A model generated the notes under the pieces. It saw nothing but the letters and a program-made list of their open reading frames with translations, was not told the origin of the DNA and searched no databases. From Manihot esculenta (taxonomy: Eukaryota > Streptophyta > Magnoliopsida > Malpighiales > Euphorbiaceae), in NCBI RefSeq assembly GCF_001659605.2, contig NC_035174.2:26299027-26363026 (forward strand): 64,000 nucleotides of DNA, in the 5' to 3' direction. This document shows, in pieces, positions 10,797 to 23,739 of the stretch; position 1 is the stretch's first letter, and each line of letters opens with the position of its first letter. Made by a program: the position numbers and the translations under genes.

Positions 10797-12148
10797 TGAC
10801 GAGTGTCGACTCCGTCAATTTAAAATTTACTTCCATTTTCTTAATTGATAAGAACTTGTAGATAGGGTGAGTGAGTATCGATCTCACAGATACCTCAATT
10901 ATACTTAATTTAAATGACCAATTGAAATAGAGAAATAGTTTAATACGAAAAAGAGAGAAGAAAGAGTTTTTTTTATGAGAATGGTTGTACCTTGGGCAAA
11001 CCAATAAAAATAAAGTGAAAAGGAAAAATAATAATAAACAATACAATTAAAATTTGAGAAACAAATAAATAGTTAAAACTTTCAGCTGAAGGTAATCGAA
11101 TTGAGGTGTTTTGCAGATAATCATTGGTTAGAAAAATAATTCATATTATTATCTATTGTTTGGTTATAGTGGTCAAACACTCGAATCCCACCAATTCTTC
11201 CTTATGAATAAATTAATTCACTTCACGTTTAAATTAATTTTTAGTTAACTAACAACCCCAACATGTGTGTAGATTTAATTAGTCAACTGCATTAAGAGAG
11301 AAGAACCCAAACTTGATCAATAAAAACACGCGTTTTATTTAAATCAAATATGGCAATTTCTTAACATAAACTAATATGTTAATTACTACTTGTTATTAAC
11401 CCAATTAAACAATTACGAATTTAATTAGATTAATTAGCTATAAATTATTTTCCCAAGAGATTCAATAGACCTCTTGAATTCTCAAGAAAACAATAATGGA
11501 GGTGGTGTTCCTCGAAATCAGAAATTGACAAAAAATAGAAATAAGATGAAGAAAGTTAAAGTGCATAACCTCATAACTTGAACAAACCTCAATTTAATTT
11601 AACCTTCAACTGAAAATAAATTGTTTAGCCACTCATGGCCATAATAAAATTATAAAAATTAATCAAAAGGAGAAAAAAAGAAAAGATGGAGAAGAAGGTG
11701 GGAGGGCAGCAAGAGAGAAAATGAGAGTGAGAGGTAGAATATGCTCTCTAGGTTTAAGGCTAGGAGCCTTTATATAGCCACCAAAAGATAAAACTTAATA
11801 GTTTAAAATAAAATCTACTACTTCTATCTTATTTCTATGATAACTTATCTCTATCCTAATTTGATTGAGTTTGATTCAACTTGATCACATTTGAAACTGA
11901 TCTTATCCTTGCTTAGGTGGTAAAATCTATCTTATCTCCCCATCGCCTTGAGCTATAGGTTTGATCAAGGTTGTAGCCTCCCAGTATAAAAAATCATTTA
12001 ATTCAACTTTTTTTTTCTTTCTTTTCTCAACTTGTGTTCACAAACTTGTTCAAAATTAAATTCAAATTAAAATTAAATATTTATATCAAAATTGTAGTAA
12101 AATCAAGGAATTAAACGAGAAAAAGATTGTGAGTTTTGCAACTCATCA
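10797..12148 (-). mobile_element. Athila-type solo LTR, duplication AATAC
   Basis: 1352 bp, bounded on the plus strand by TGACGAGTGTCG and GCAACTCATCA, the same ends as the LTRs of element E, with AATAC directly repeated at 10792-10796 and 12149-12153. The TATA box TATATAAAG lies on the minus strand (11768-11776). It is clearly diverged from element E's LTR. No internal region is present. Confidence 0.92.
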
Positions 12149-12153
12149 AATAC

Positions 12154-13535
12154 TAAGGAAAAAAATTTAATGACACATACTTTAGAACTTGTGTAGCTTT
12201 TTGTATTTTTTTTTATATCATATAATAGAAATTTGTATTAAAAGCCCAACTAAATATAAGAATATAAGAACAAGGCTATCTTAGTCTATATTTACGATCA
12301 ATACCCTCAAATTGAGGGTTTTGACCCACCCATACACTGACATAAACTATAAGGGAGAACTTAAGCCAATAACGAGGAGAGTTAGACTTTTGGTACTACT
12401 ACAATAACCAAAAGACAATTTGGCTTCTACAAATAAAGAAAAACCCACATGCAAAGCACATAGACTATCTTTAGTTGAAACATACAACTATATTATCCAT
12501 GGCGACAAGAGATAAGCCTATAGCCATAGTAGTCATAGTCTCGATTAGCTATAGAAGATTAACTTATGGCTTTCTGTTATGCCATAGAATCACAAACCCT
12601 TTAAACCTCCTTCAACCAAAGAGTAGATTTGGGAGACCACCAAAACAGACCAAACCAGATCACTACAAAAACTTTCGGTGGTAAATGCTTAGACCTGGCA
12701 CCACCACCACTAAAACTATACACGCAGATAAACTAGCAGGGATGAGAGAAGCTATAACTGACCTAAACAATATGTAAACTAAAGCCTCCCAATAGAGGAA
12801 GCAAACTGAACCCTTCACCTAAATCGAGGAAGAAGAAAAAAGAATACCAAGAAAATTAAAGAATTTTCTCTCTCTAAACTAGTAGAAAGAGAGTTGTGCT
12901 TTTTAAGCCCCAACTCCATATGCTTGTTTATTTTCACTCTTGATTTTGGCATAATTGGGTAATTCAATTACTTAATGGCATTTGTTTTCATCCAATTCTA
13001 ACATGATTACTATAATTTTTAATTTTACTTTACAATCTAATATTTATAATTTTACAAGATAATTTAGTTGTTAGTTATCGATGAAATAATAAATTATCTT
13101 TTTAATATGTTTTTTCCACTTATTTCATCTTCAATCTACTTGATAGAATGATTCAATTTGTTGTTCCAAAGTTAATCATCAACACGGGGTGAATCACTCA
13201 TTATAGCCAATTTTTCAGCTCTTGTTCAAATCTTATTAAAAAAATTATAGATGCCAATTCTATCTAAGTATTTGAATATGTTTAAAGCATTTTACTAAAA
13301 AAATTTTCAAAGCATATAACAAATATCACTAACTCAAAGTTCACAGACCAAAAATAGAGTGTATAGAGATAAATTTTAAAATTAGCAAGCTATTATTTTC
13401 ACAGCATGTTTAACAACATTTTAGCATAAATAATCAACTCAAAGTAAAGGTAGATTGTTGAAACAAAAGAGTAAGGGAGGAAAAAAATTAAACACAGAGA
13501 TTTTATAGTGGTTCGATTAATTCAACATATATTCA
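12154..13535. other. AT-rich unresolved sequence, possible LINE and Copia relics
   Basis: No ORF with a recognisable product. On the minus strand, 12200-12260 (ending in ATACAAATTTCTATTATATG and an A-rich run) looks like the 3' tail of a plant L1-type LINE, which might extend to about 12905; this is weak. Near 13500 the phrase TTTTATAGTGGTTCGATTAA resembles a stretch often seen in plant Copia LTRs. It ends in ATTCA, the candidate left target duplication of element A. Confidence 0.3.
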
Positions 13536-15818
13536 TGTAACGACCCGGTGACCGGACCGCTACCGGCGCTAGGATCCAGATCGGCTTAAGACCGCTGGGA
13601 CCCGTAGCAAGCCTACTATGCATTCTATAAACCTGGTAAATCCCATACATGATCAACAATTTTCATAAAAAATTGAAACTTTACATCTACCAAGCTTAAC
13701 CTGTGCATGCACATAATCTCTGTAAACATAAACCCCATACTCGAGTCCTCATCAAATGCTCTAGTTGGGTCATCATTTCATATCTTAAGCTTGGTCATCA
13801 ACATATATCATTATAAATCATAATAATATACAAATGATGTACAAAAGGGATCAACTAGTTTTAGGGCCAAGCACAACTCTATCATCATTATACATTACAT
13901 GACCTTACATCATTTTACAATACATGTCCACTACCACTATGACATAAGCTTTTCTCCTGTAGCTATCCCATGCTATCTCTGGCCCTGCAACCTGGGGGTT
14001 AAGGAGAAGGGGTGAGCTACTAGAGTCCAGTGAGTAGAGCATGAATAAAATCAATAAAACATGCCTCCATGAAATGCATCACAACACAAGTAAATCATAT
14101 CAAGGATGAACTTGTCACCAATAGTCCTCACACATGCCATAGTGCCAGGGCATAGCATGGGCTCCTGGTCTTTCTCATAACATAACAATAACATAACATA
14201 ACATTCCATCATGCCAGTGGCGTAGAATGGGCCTCTGGTCTTTCTCTTACATGGTGCCAGGGCGTAGCATGGGCCTCTGGATTTTCTCATATATCATGCC
14301 AAAGCGTAGAATGGGTGGACTTCCCTCAAGGACTAAAGGATAATCCAACATCCATCCATATCAACAACATTTAATGCAATGCAACATATTCATTAGTTCT
14401 AATGCAATACATCCTCATATATCCATGGCATTTTATGATGCATGAGTCATGCTAAAATCTTTTCTTTAATTTAAAAACATAGTTCAGTTCTACTCACCTC
14501 TAATAGACGCTGGAATACCTCTGAATCAGCTAACACTGAGGGCCTCCTTGGTTCTTCGGGTCCGAAACTACACAGGTGGACTCAAATGAGGTACCGACAT
14601 ACTCTAGCATAACTATAAATATTCCCCCCAAAACCCCCTAAAACATCATAAACATGCATGAAAAAACAAGCAAAGGAAGACTGGACAGGGGACTTTCAGC
14701 GGCAGGTTCGGCAGCCGAAGGTCCCTCCTGAGCCGAAAGTCATGCACTTTCGGAGGCAGGTTCGGCAGCCGAAAGTCCTTTCCAGAGACGAAAGTGACAA
14801 CCTTCGGCGACATATTCGGCGGCCGAAACTCCACTCCAGAGTCGAAAGTCCTAACTTTCAGGGGCGGGTTTAGGCAGCCAAAACAACCTCCTCAAGGGGT
14901 TCGGCGGCCGAACCTGGCTTTGGCAGCCGAACCTTGCTTCGGCGGCTGAACCTGAGTTCTCCAAGAAGGCAGAACTCGATCCAACCTTAAGTCTCCAGCC
15001 TCCAAAACCTCTCCAAAGCATGGATAACTCACCAACAAGCTCTCAAACACATGCATATACCCTTCTCCATGCATATAGGGGCTTTAGAACTAGCTTAAAC
15101 CCCAAAAACAACACAAATACACACATATGGCTTATGATCAACATAAACCCTACCCATGCAAACCATGCAAAACCCATGCAAAACTCACTTAAAACCCTTC
15201 AAAACATACTTAAAACATAAGGAGAAGTGAGGATCCATGCTTACCTCTTGAAGATTGAGAGGATTGATGGTCTTAACTTGGAGATGCAAGGAAAAACAGA
15301 TCTAGAATCTCCAAGCCTCACAACTTAGCTTCTTTGCTCAAAAACTTCAAAACCAACATGAAAACAACTTAAAACTTGCTCAACTTGAAAGAAAACCAAG
15401 AAATCACCCAAGAAAGAGTAAGAACTCACCTATACCCGAAAAGAGAGAGAAAACTCACCTCAAATCCAGATAAGGGACCCTTTTATAGGTGGCCGGTCAA
15501 CCACCTTCGGCAGCCAAAGCTGCCTCCACAGCTGCACCACTTTCAGAAGCCAAACTTGGACTTCGGTGGCAACGAAAGTATGCCACCTTCGGCGGCCGAA
15601 AGTGAGGTTCGGCGGCCGAACCTTACATTTCCCTCATTAGTCTTTTCTTTTCAAAACTCCAAGTTTTCTTACTCAAATCACTAAAAACATGTAAAAACAT
15701 TTTGAAAAACCTTTCTTTTACCCTTCTAGATATCTCCGACATCCTTAAATTTTGAATTCCAACGGAGATTCCGCCGGAAAGTAGGAATTTCGATGCCGGG
15801 GTCTAGACGGGTATTACA
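13536..15818 (-). repeat. 3' LTR of element A
   Basis: 2283 bp, TGTAACGACC to GGGTATTACA on the plus strand. It carries two clusters of the TTCGGC-N-GCCGAA dyad, many copies decayed, and a tandem repeat of the GCCAGGGCGTAGAATGGGCC type at about 14140-14310. Confidence 0.9.
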
Positions 15819-15855
15819 TTCTCCCTCCCTTAAGAACATTCGTCCTCGAATGTTC
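15819..15855 (-). promoter_or_regulatory. Polypurine tract and AGGA-loop hairpin (element A)
   Basis: 15819-15833 is the purine run (minus strand TTAAGGGAGGGAGAA). 15834-15855 is a perfect 9-bp stem, arms GAACATTCG and CGAATGTTC, with loop AGGA on the minus strand. Confidence 0.85.
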
Positions 15856-15940
15856 CTCACTAACACATGCAAGGAAGAACATAAGCACATCAACATAACA
15901 ACATAGAAAACACAAAAAGAAACACATAAACAATCTAACC

Positions 15941-16468
15941 TTAAAAGAGATAAGGGTATTGTTGGAGCATAGACTCCCGCGTCTCCCAGGTACATTCTTC
16001 GATATTATGGTGGTTCCAAAGGACTTTCACCATCGGAATTTCCTTGTTTCTCAGCTTTTTAATCTGCGTGTCTAGAATCCACACTGGCTGCTCAACATAA
16101 GTGAGATCTCCAAGGATCTCTACATCAGGCTCACTAAGAACCTTGCCCGAATCCGACACGAACTTTTGGAGCATAGAAATGTGGAAAACCGGATGAATTC
16201 TCTCCATAGAAGCAGGTAAATCTAACTTATACGATACATTCCCAACCTTCTGCAAGATCTCGAAGGGTCCGATGTACCGTGGAGCTAATTTACCTTTCTT
16301 CCCAAAACGAACCACCCCTTTCATTGGAGACACTTTGAGCAACACCAACTCTCCCTCCTGAAACTCTAGATGCTTCCTTCGGACATCTGCATAGCTTTTC
16401 TGCCGACTCACAGCAGTTCGGATTCTTTCTCTGATAATAGGCACGACCCTGCTGGTCATCTCAATCAA
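15941..16468 (-). pseudogene. Element A integrase C-terminus and chromodomain
   Basis: 175 codons open at the 3' end of the A gag-pol. It holds the GPF/Y-like region ([20 protein letters not shown]) and a C-terminal chromodomain ending [13 protein letters not shown], with the motif [20 protein letters not shown]. Chromodomains of chromoviruses direct integration to heterochromatin. It is separated from the rest of integrase by a TAG in place of the Trp of 'CWEEVGE' near 16505. The TAA stop is at 15941-15943. Confidence 0.85.
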
Positions 16469-17944
16469 CTCAGGCCCTGCTAAGGACCTCTCTCCAACTT
16501 CTTCCTAGCAAATAGGTGACCTGCACTTTCTCCCATAAAGAGCTTCATATGGAGCCATCCCTATGCTAGCATGATAACTGTTATTGTAGGTAAACTCCAC
16601 CAAAGGTAAATGCTGCCTCCAAGAACCGCCAAAATCTAGCACACACATTCTGAGCATATCCTCAAGAGTCTGGATGGTCCTCTCTGACTCTCCGTCAGTC
16701 TATGGATGGAAAGCAGTGCTAAAGTCCAACCTTGTACCCATAGCATTCTGCAGACTCCGCCAAAACCTGGAGGTGAACTGGGGTCCTCTATCTGACACAA
16801 TTGAAACAGGAGCCCCATGCAACCTGACTACTTCATCAATAAATACCTGAGCCAACTTATCCACAGAGTAGCCACTCCTGACAGGGATGAAGTGAGCAGA
16901 TTTAGTCAGTCTGTCCACAATCACCCATATGGAGTCTAGTCTGTTGGACGCTGCCGATAACCCCACCACAAAATCCATAGCTATGTTCTCCCATTTCCAC
17001 TCTGGAATCGGCAGTGGGTTAAGCATTTCAGCCGGCTTCTGATGTTCCAGCTTCACCCTCTGACATACCTCGCAGGCTGACACAAACTGTGCCACCTCTC
17101 TCTTCATGGCTGGCCACCAATAAACTCTTTTCAGATCCTGGTACATCTTGGTGGCTCCAGGGTGTACACTGTACCTGGCATTATGAGCTTCCCTCATAAT
17201 GTCTCCTTTCAGGCTCACATCATCTGGTACACATAACCTGGTCCCATAGCGGAGGATTCCTTTGTTGTCAAATCTGAACTCATCATTGCTGCCTGACTGA
17301 ACAGTCCTGGCAATCTTTACCAACTTTGGATCCTCGTGCTGTTTCTGAGCCACCTGCTCCAGAAACACAGGTGTCACTCTCATCTGAGCGATCAAGGCAC
17401 CTGTACCAGATAACTCTAACTGCAGCCCCTCATTCACGAGTTTATAGAATTCTCTCACCACCGGTCTTCTCTCTGCTGAGATATGAGACAAACTGCCAAG
17501 TGATTTCCGGCTTAGGGCATCTGCCACAACATTTGCCTTATCCGGATGGTACTGAATCGTACAATCATAGTCACTAAGCAGTTCTACCCACCTCCTCTGC
17601 CTCAAATTCAACTCTCTCTGACTCAAGATGTACTGCAAGCTTTTATGATCTGTGAAGATCTCGCATTTAACCCCATAAAGGTAATGCCTCCACATCTTGA
17701 GTGCAAAGATTACAGCTGCCATCTCTAGGTCATGTGTAGGATAATTCAACTCGTGATTCTTCAACTGCCTAGAAGCATAAGCAATTACCCTCTCATTCTG
17801 CATCAACACACAACCTAGTCCCACTTGGGATGCATCACAAAACACTGTGAAGTCTTCATTGCTGATAGGCAGAGCTAATACCGGTGCTGACGTTAACCTT
17901 TTCTTGAGCTCTTCAAAACTTTCTTCACATTGATCAGACCACAC
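16469..17944 (-). pseudogene. Element A RNase H and integrase
   Basis: The open part (16700-17944) holds RNase H ([18 protein letters not shown], then [14 protein letters not shown] and [10 protein letters not shown]), the HHCC zinc region (CEVCQRVK) and the integrase core with IAMDFVVGL and IVSDRGPQF. It ends in TAG where other copies have the Gln of 'HPQTDG', a CAG to TAG change just before the catalytic Glu. 16469-16699 continues the same protein up to the next TAG. In an intact element these domains degrade the RNA template and join the DNA copy to the chromosome. Confidence 0.85.
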
Positions 17945-17964
17945 AAAAGTCTGATTCTTCTTGG

Positions 17965-18678
17965 TTAACCTGTCATAGGAGCAGCAATCTTAGAGAAGTC
18001 CTGAACGAACCTCCTGTAATAGCCTGCCAAACCCAGAAAACTTTTAATCTCTGACACTGAAGTGGGTCTCGGCCAACTAGCTACTGCTTCTATCTTCTTG
18101 GGGTCTACCTCAATGCCTTGGTCTGATACAACATGCCCCAAGAAAGAAATGCTCCTTAACCAGAACTCACACTTGGAGAACTTAGCATACAAGCCATGCT
18201 CCCTCAAGGTCTGCAACACTAGCCTCAGATGATGGGCATGCTCCTCTGCATTCCTGGAATACACTAAGATATCATCAATGAAGACAATAACAAAGTGATC
18301 TAGATACTGGCTGAAAACTCTGTTCATGAGGTCCATGAATGCGGCAGGGGCATTAGTTAACCCGAACGGCATCACTAGAAACTCATAATGCCCATATCTA
18401 GTCCTGAAAGCTGTCTTAGGCACATCCTCTTCTCTGATTCTCAATTGATGATACCCAGATCTTAGATCTATTTTGGAGAAACAACCTGCTCCTGCCAGCT
18501 GGTCAAATAGATCATCGATCCTGGGTAGAGGATACCTGTTCTTGGTAGTGACTTTGTTCAACTGCCTGTAGTCGATACAAAGTCTCAAGGATCCATCCTT
18601 CTTCCTTACAAATAGAACTGGAGCGCCCCAAGGTGAGGTACTCGGTTGGATGAAACCTTTATCTACCAACTCTTGCAA
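17965..18678 (-). pseudogene. Element A reverse transcriptase
   Basis: About 237 codons with [26 protein letters not shown], the active site [12 protein letters not shown] (FIDD variant of YxDD) and [11 protein letters not shown]. It begins after a CAG to TAG stop at about 18679 and ends at about 17970, where the loss of one base in the 'APMTRLT' region shifts the frame into a stop before RNase H. RT converts the element RNA to DNA inside the particle. Confidence 0.88.
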
Positions 18679-20922
18679 CTATTCTTTTAACTCTTGCAAC
18701 TCAGCTGGGGCCATCCTGTAAGGAGGGATAGAGATCGGTCTGGTTCCAGGCATGACTTCTATTTCAAACTTTATCTCCCTAGCAGGTGGTAGTCTTGGAA
18801 GCTCGTAAGGAAAAACGTCTGGAAACTCCCTGACTACGGGCACTGAGGTGGGCTCCCTAACCTGACTGTCAAGCTCTCTCACATGATCTAAAAACCTCTG
18901 ACAACCCCTCCTAAGCAACCTACGAGCCTGCAGGGCTGATATTAAACCTCTAGGCATACCCCTCCTATCTCCTCTGAAGACAAACACTGATCCATCCTGA
19001 TCTCTGAACCTGACTACCTTGTCTCTACAGTCCAAGGTAGCATCATGAGCGGATAGCCAATCCATCCCTAGAATGACATCAAAATCCGTCAAATCTAGAA
19101 CCACAAGGTCGGCTAGAAGGCATCGTCCCTCAATGAACACAGGACTAAATCGGCAGACTGACTCTGCCACAGATGGATCACACTTGGGTCCACTGACCCA
19201 AAGGGGACACTCTAACCCATAAGCCATCAAACCCACTCTCTCTACGGCTCTCGGTGCAATAAAGGAATGAGAAGCACCAGGGACCAATAAAGCATACACA
19301 TCAGAACAACCAATGATGAGATTACCTGACACAACGGTGTTTGATGCGTTAGCCTCCTGCTGTGTCAGAGTGAAGATCCGAGCTGGAGCTGATGGACCTT
19401 CACCTCGGAAACCTGCTGAAGAAGAGACTGCTCCTCTCCCTCTACCTCTGCTACTGCCCTGAGTCATGGTTGGAGCTGCTGGCTGAGCCATACTGCCTGG
19501 AGCTGTCTGCTGGGACGGTGCCATGAAAGGCGCCCTCGGACACTCCTGAGCCATGTGTCCCTCCTGCCCACACTTGAAGCAGGCTGTAGTCCCAAATCGA
19601 CACACTCCCTTGTGCAGCTTACCGCACCTCGAACACTCTGCAACTCTTGAACCTGAGCTCGAGCCACTCCCCAAACCCAGACTTGACTTCAACTTGTTCC
19701 AGAACTTGTTCTTCTTACCTTTTGTCTTACCCCACTTCTTACTGCCTGAAGCTGCTGCACTCTGAGAAGAGGGATCTAGCTTTCCCCCACCTAAGGTTTT
19801 GGCACCTGAAGACTGTGCCCTGGATTGCTTAACTGTCCCTTGAATAATGGCACTAGCCTCCATTTTTCTAGCTGCATCCACTATGAAGTGGAAGCTCTCC
19901 CTCTCTACTGCTAGGATCAGGGAGGAATACATGGGATGAAGCCTCATGGTATATCTCTTTGCTTTCTTCTGATCTGTATCATAAGCCTGACCCGTATACT
20001 GCAACAACTCCAAGAACTTATCAGTGTACTCATCGACACTCATATCCTCAGACTGCCTCAGCTGCTCAAACTCTATCATCTTTAGCTCTCTGGAACTATC
20101 TGGAAAAGCCCACCCAACAAATTCATTCGCAAACTCCTCCCAAGACATGCTATCCAACCTAGGGTCCACATAATTATTAAACCACTCCTTTGCTTTCTTG
20201 CACTTCAGAGTGAACCCCGCCATCTGAATGGCTCTAGTATCATCTGCCCCCAGCTCATCTGCTATCATTTTCACCGTTTTCAGATACTCAAATGGATCAC
20301 CTCCTGTTTTATACTTAGGAGCATCCAGTTTTAAGTAGTCTGTCATCTTTACCTTGCTCCTCTTTGGCGAGCTAGGTTGGGGTGTTTGGATAACAGGAAC
20401 AACTGGTTCTGCTGGTGGCGGAGGAGGAGGTACAACACTTCCTGGATAAGGAGTTGCTGGACTTGGGAAAAAGGGTGAGGGTGGATACATAGGGTACTGT
20501 GGATATGGTGGGTAAAACGGAGGATATGGCATGAAGGTGGGATATGGGTTAAAGCTAGAGTAATCCGATGTACCCCCCATCGAATATCCTTAGCCCTGAA
20601 AAAAAGGCTGATATTGGGGTGGATAACCAAATCCCGAGGCCTGAGCGCCTGCCTGAGACTCACCTATACCCTCTTCAGACATGCCAACACCCACACTTCC
20701 TTCTCTCTGGTCCACATCCATAGCCTCCCTCACATCCTCAGGCTCTTCTCCTTGAACTGTTCCTCTTCTGCTTGCATCAAAAGACCTTCTAGGATCCCTT
20801 GATGTACCTTCTCTACTTGTCCTGCTAGACCTTACCCTTGGCAAAGCAGGGGGACGGGCATCCATGCCTTCATCCTCAGGTGGAACTCTAGTCAATCATG
20901 CAGATCGACGAGTACCTCGCAT
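18679..20922 (-). pseudogene. Element A Gag and protease
   Basis: ATG at 20922-20920 begins MRGTRRSA as in all copies, then TGA replaces CGA at the ninth codon. A further stop (TAA at about 20590) precedes a 633-codon open stretch with the Pro/Tyr-rich N-terminal region, Gag core, knuckle-like CSRCGKLHKGVC, canonical CCHC knuckle [14 protein letters not shown] and protease. The protease reads LLVPGASHSF, so the catalytic Asp is Val and the enzyme would be inactive. It runs to the TAG at 18679. Confidence 0.88.
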
Positions 20923-21173
20923 TCTGACTTCTGAAAACACAACACATAACATAAACATTCGCATCATATGGTTCATGTGAAAACACATGAACCCCATAAC
21001 ATACATAACATATCAGAAATGCACATGCAAAAAGTCATGGCATGTCACATCATCAGCAAGACAGGACTCTACATCCTATCTTAGTGGACATGATTGATCC
21101 TATTGTACTTGCCCTTCTATGACATCTATGAGCCCAACACTCTCTAGGTCCGACCATATGAACCTAGGGCTCT
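20923..21173 (-). other. 5' leader of element A, truncated at the primer site
   Basis: Noncoding leader between gag and the primer-binding site. The plus strand stops at CCTAGGGCTCT, five bases into the primer site, where element B starts. Confidence 0.8.
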
Positions 21174-23629
21174 TGTAACGACCCGAAAATTCGGACCGCT
21201 ACCGGCACTAGGATCCAGATCGGCATAAGGCCGCCGGGACCCGTAGCAAGCCTACTATGCATCTTGTACAGTCGGTATAATCCCAAACATGAACAACATT
21301 TCATAAAATAATTAAAAACTTTACCTTTACCCAGCTTGACCTGTGTATGCACTATGACTGAACTCATAGAACCCCTAGGGTCAGCATACCCTAAGTCAAA
21401 CTCGGTCCAATACATATATAAACATAAGGAAAATAAAACTCATGTACAAAGGGATTATCCAACTCGGGCCAAGCACAATACTAAAACTCTGAACATATTA
21501 CATAATATCATTTTGTAAAACAACTCTTTTACATCATTACATAAACTTACATTACATCATGTCCAATACTATTCTATTACATATCAAAACCATAGCCATA
21601 GCGTGGTGACTTCCTGAACTATCTCTGACCCTGCGAACCTGGGGTTAGGGGAGAGGGTGAGCTATAAAGTCCAGTGAGCAGAACTAATAAAAACAGTTTA
21701 TAATATCATATGCTTTCATGACATGCATCACATCACAAACAATACACATCAAGGATGAATTTGTCACCAATAGCCCTCTACATATCGTAATATGTCCAAC
21801 TATACCAGGGGCGATGAGGCCACACCTAGTATTCGCTTACTTAACTCATATCATAACATGTCCAACTACACCAGAGGCGATTAGGCCTCACCTAGTGTTC
21901 GCTTACATTTAACATAGTGCCAGGGGCGACCTGGTCTTTCTATCTCATATCATACCATGGCATATCATGTCATATCATGTCGTACTGAGGGCTAGAGGAT
22001 CATTCAAGATTCATCCACATCAACAACATCTTATGCAATGCATCATATTCGTGAATACTAGTGCAATACAACCTACTACATATCATGGCATTTTATGATG
22101 CATGGATCATGCTAAAACATTCATTAACTTTAAAACAGAGTTTTGTTCCACTCACCTCTGGCAGACGCTGGACTGACTCTGCAACTGCTAACACTGATGG
22201 CCTCCTCGGTCCCTCGGGTCCGATCCTACATAGGTGGACTCGAATGAGGTGCCAAACACACTCTAAACAACTCATAAACAACTCCCCATAAACCCCCTAA
22301 AACATCATAGAAACATGCATAGAAAACACCTAAGAAAAGGCTAGACAGGGCACTTTCGGCGGCCGAAGGTCCCTTCCAGAGACGAAAGTCATGTAGGTTC
22401 GGCGGCAAGTTCGGCGGCCGAACCCTCACTCCAGAGACGAAAGTCAAGCACTTTCGGCGGCCGAACATCACCTTCGGCGGCCGAAAGTTTGCTCCAGCTC
22501 CGAAACACAACTTTCGGGGGCAAGGTTTGGCGGCCAATCCATGCATCCATAGGCAGGTTCGGCGGCCGAAACCACCTTCGGCGGCAGAACCTGAGTTCGT
22601 CCAGAACTCAGCCTCATGCACCAACAGCCTCCCAAACCATTTCAAACACCCCAAAACAAGCACCCAACTTCTCAACACATGCACAAACTCTTAACCATGC
22701 ACAAAGGAGCTTAACAACTTGATTAAACTCCAAAAATAACATCAAAAGCATACATAGATAGCTTATGACCCACATAGGCCAAAACCATCAAAACCACCCA
22801 TACTCTCACTTGCTCTTTCCCAATCATGCATACACTCTCCCACATGCATAAACTAGCTCAAACCTTCAACATAACATCACATAAACACACATTGGGCACA
22901 AAACCCATATAAACCCTACCATGCATATCTACCCATACTCAACCATCAAAACATCATTAAACTTACTAAAACTTCATTAAAACAGTAGGGAAGTAAGGAT
23001 CTACACTTACCTCTTGAAGATCGAGGGGTGGTGCGATCCCTAACTCGGAGTTGTGGAGAATCCAAGCTTCAAAAGCCTCCAAGCTCCAAAACTCCCTTTT
23101 AAGCTTCAAAACTTCAAAACCAGGGTAGATCTCATGAAAACTTGAAGGATGGGTAGAGAAAAACATGAAAACGACTAAAGGAGGACCAAGACTCACCTGA
23201 GCTCGAGAATGGGGAGAAAACTCGCCCATTTCCGATCTGAGGGCTCTTTATAGTTGGCCTACTGAACCACCTTCGGCAGCCTAACGTGCCCCCTAAACTC
23301 ATGCATGTTCGGCGGCCGAACTTGAGGTTCGGCGGCCGAACCTTGGCTCGTTCAAACAAGGCTTTCGGAGGCCAAAGGCACTCCCAAAACCTTCCCATGT
23401 TCGGCGGCCGAACCTCACTTTCGGCGGCCGAACCTGGCAAATGCCTCCTTGGTCTTTTCTTTTCAAAAACTCAATTCTTTTTCAATTAAAACCATGAAAT
23501 CAGTAAAAACATTTTGGAAAACACATTTTAACCCTCTAGAAGACTCTGGCATCATTAAAATTCCAGATTCCAACGGAGATTCCGCCGGAAGGTAGGGATT
23601 CTGATGCCGGAATCTAGCCGGGTATTACA
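21174..23629 (-). repeat. 3' LTR of element B
   Basis: 2456 bp, TGTAACGACC to GGGTATTACA. It is followed by a polypurine tract, so it is the 3' LTR. It matches the split right LTR (53403-53669 plus 63408-64000) with about 2% differences over the shared 860 bp. The left target duplication is predicted as GCTCT (21169-21173). It contains dyad clusters at about 22350-22590 and 23265-23440. Confidence 0.92.
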
Positions 23630-23667
23630 TTCTTTCCCCCTTTAAGAACATTCGTCCCCGAATGTTC
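23630..23667 (-). promoter_or_regulatory. Polypurine tract and GGGA-loop hairpin (element B)
   Basis: Purine run 23630-23645; perfect 9-bp stem at 23646-23667 with loop GGGA on the minus strand. It is intact although the adjoining pol is wrecked. Confidence 0.85.
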
Positions 23668-23739
23668 AAACAAACAGGCACATGCATAACATAACATAAG
23701 CACAATCACAACAACACATAAACTTTAGTCTATACAGGA

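Larger units (their letters stand above)
13536..21173 (-). mobile_element. Tekay element A: 3' LTR and internal region (5' LTR outside window)
   Basis: Minus-strand chromovirus: 3' LTR 13536-15818, polypurine tract, gag-pol 15941-20922 with several stops and one frameshift, and a leader up to 21173. The primer-binding site is cut in the middle: only its GCTCT end (on the plus strand) remains before element B begins at 21174. The rest of the site and A's 5' LTR should therefore follow B's right end, outside the window. A's LTR belongs to a different subfamily from the adjacent LTR at 21174, so the two are not a pair. Confidence 0.85.

Noticed and set aside
12475..12684. Short plus-strand frame as a gene
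   Set aside because: 69 codons, no domain, AT-rich repetitive surroundings. If anything it is antisense to a possible LINE relic.
21161..21180. A 10-bp deletion in A's primer-binding site
   Set aside because: It is better explained by insertion of element B within the site; the missing bases should lie after B's right end.
13536..23629. Element A read as a complete element with LTRs 13536-15818 and 21174-23629
   Set aside because: The two LTRs are different subfamilies, the second is followed by its own polypurine tract, and A's primer site is cut in mid-sequence. The second LTR pairs with 53403-53669 plus 63408 onward.
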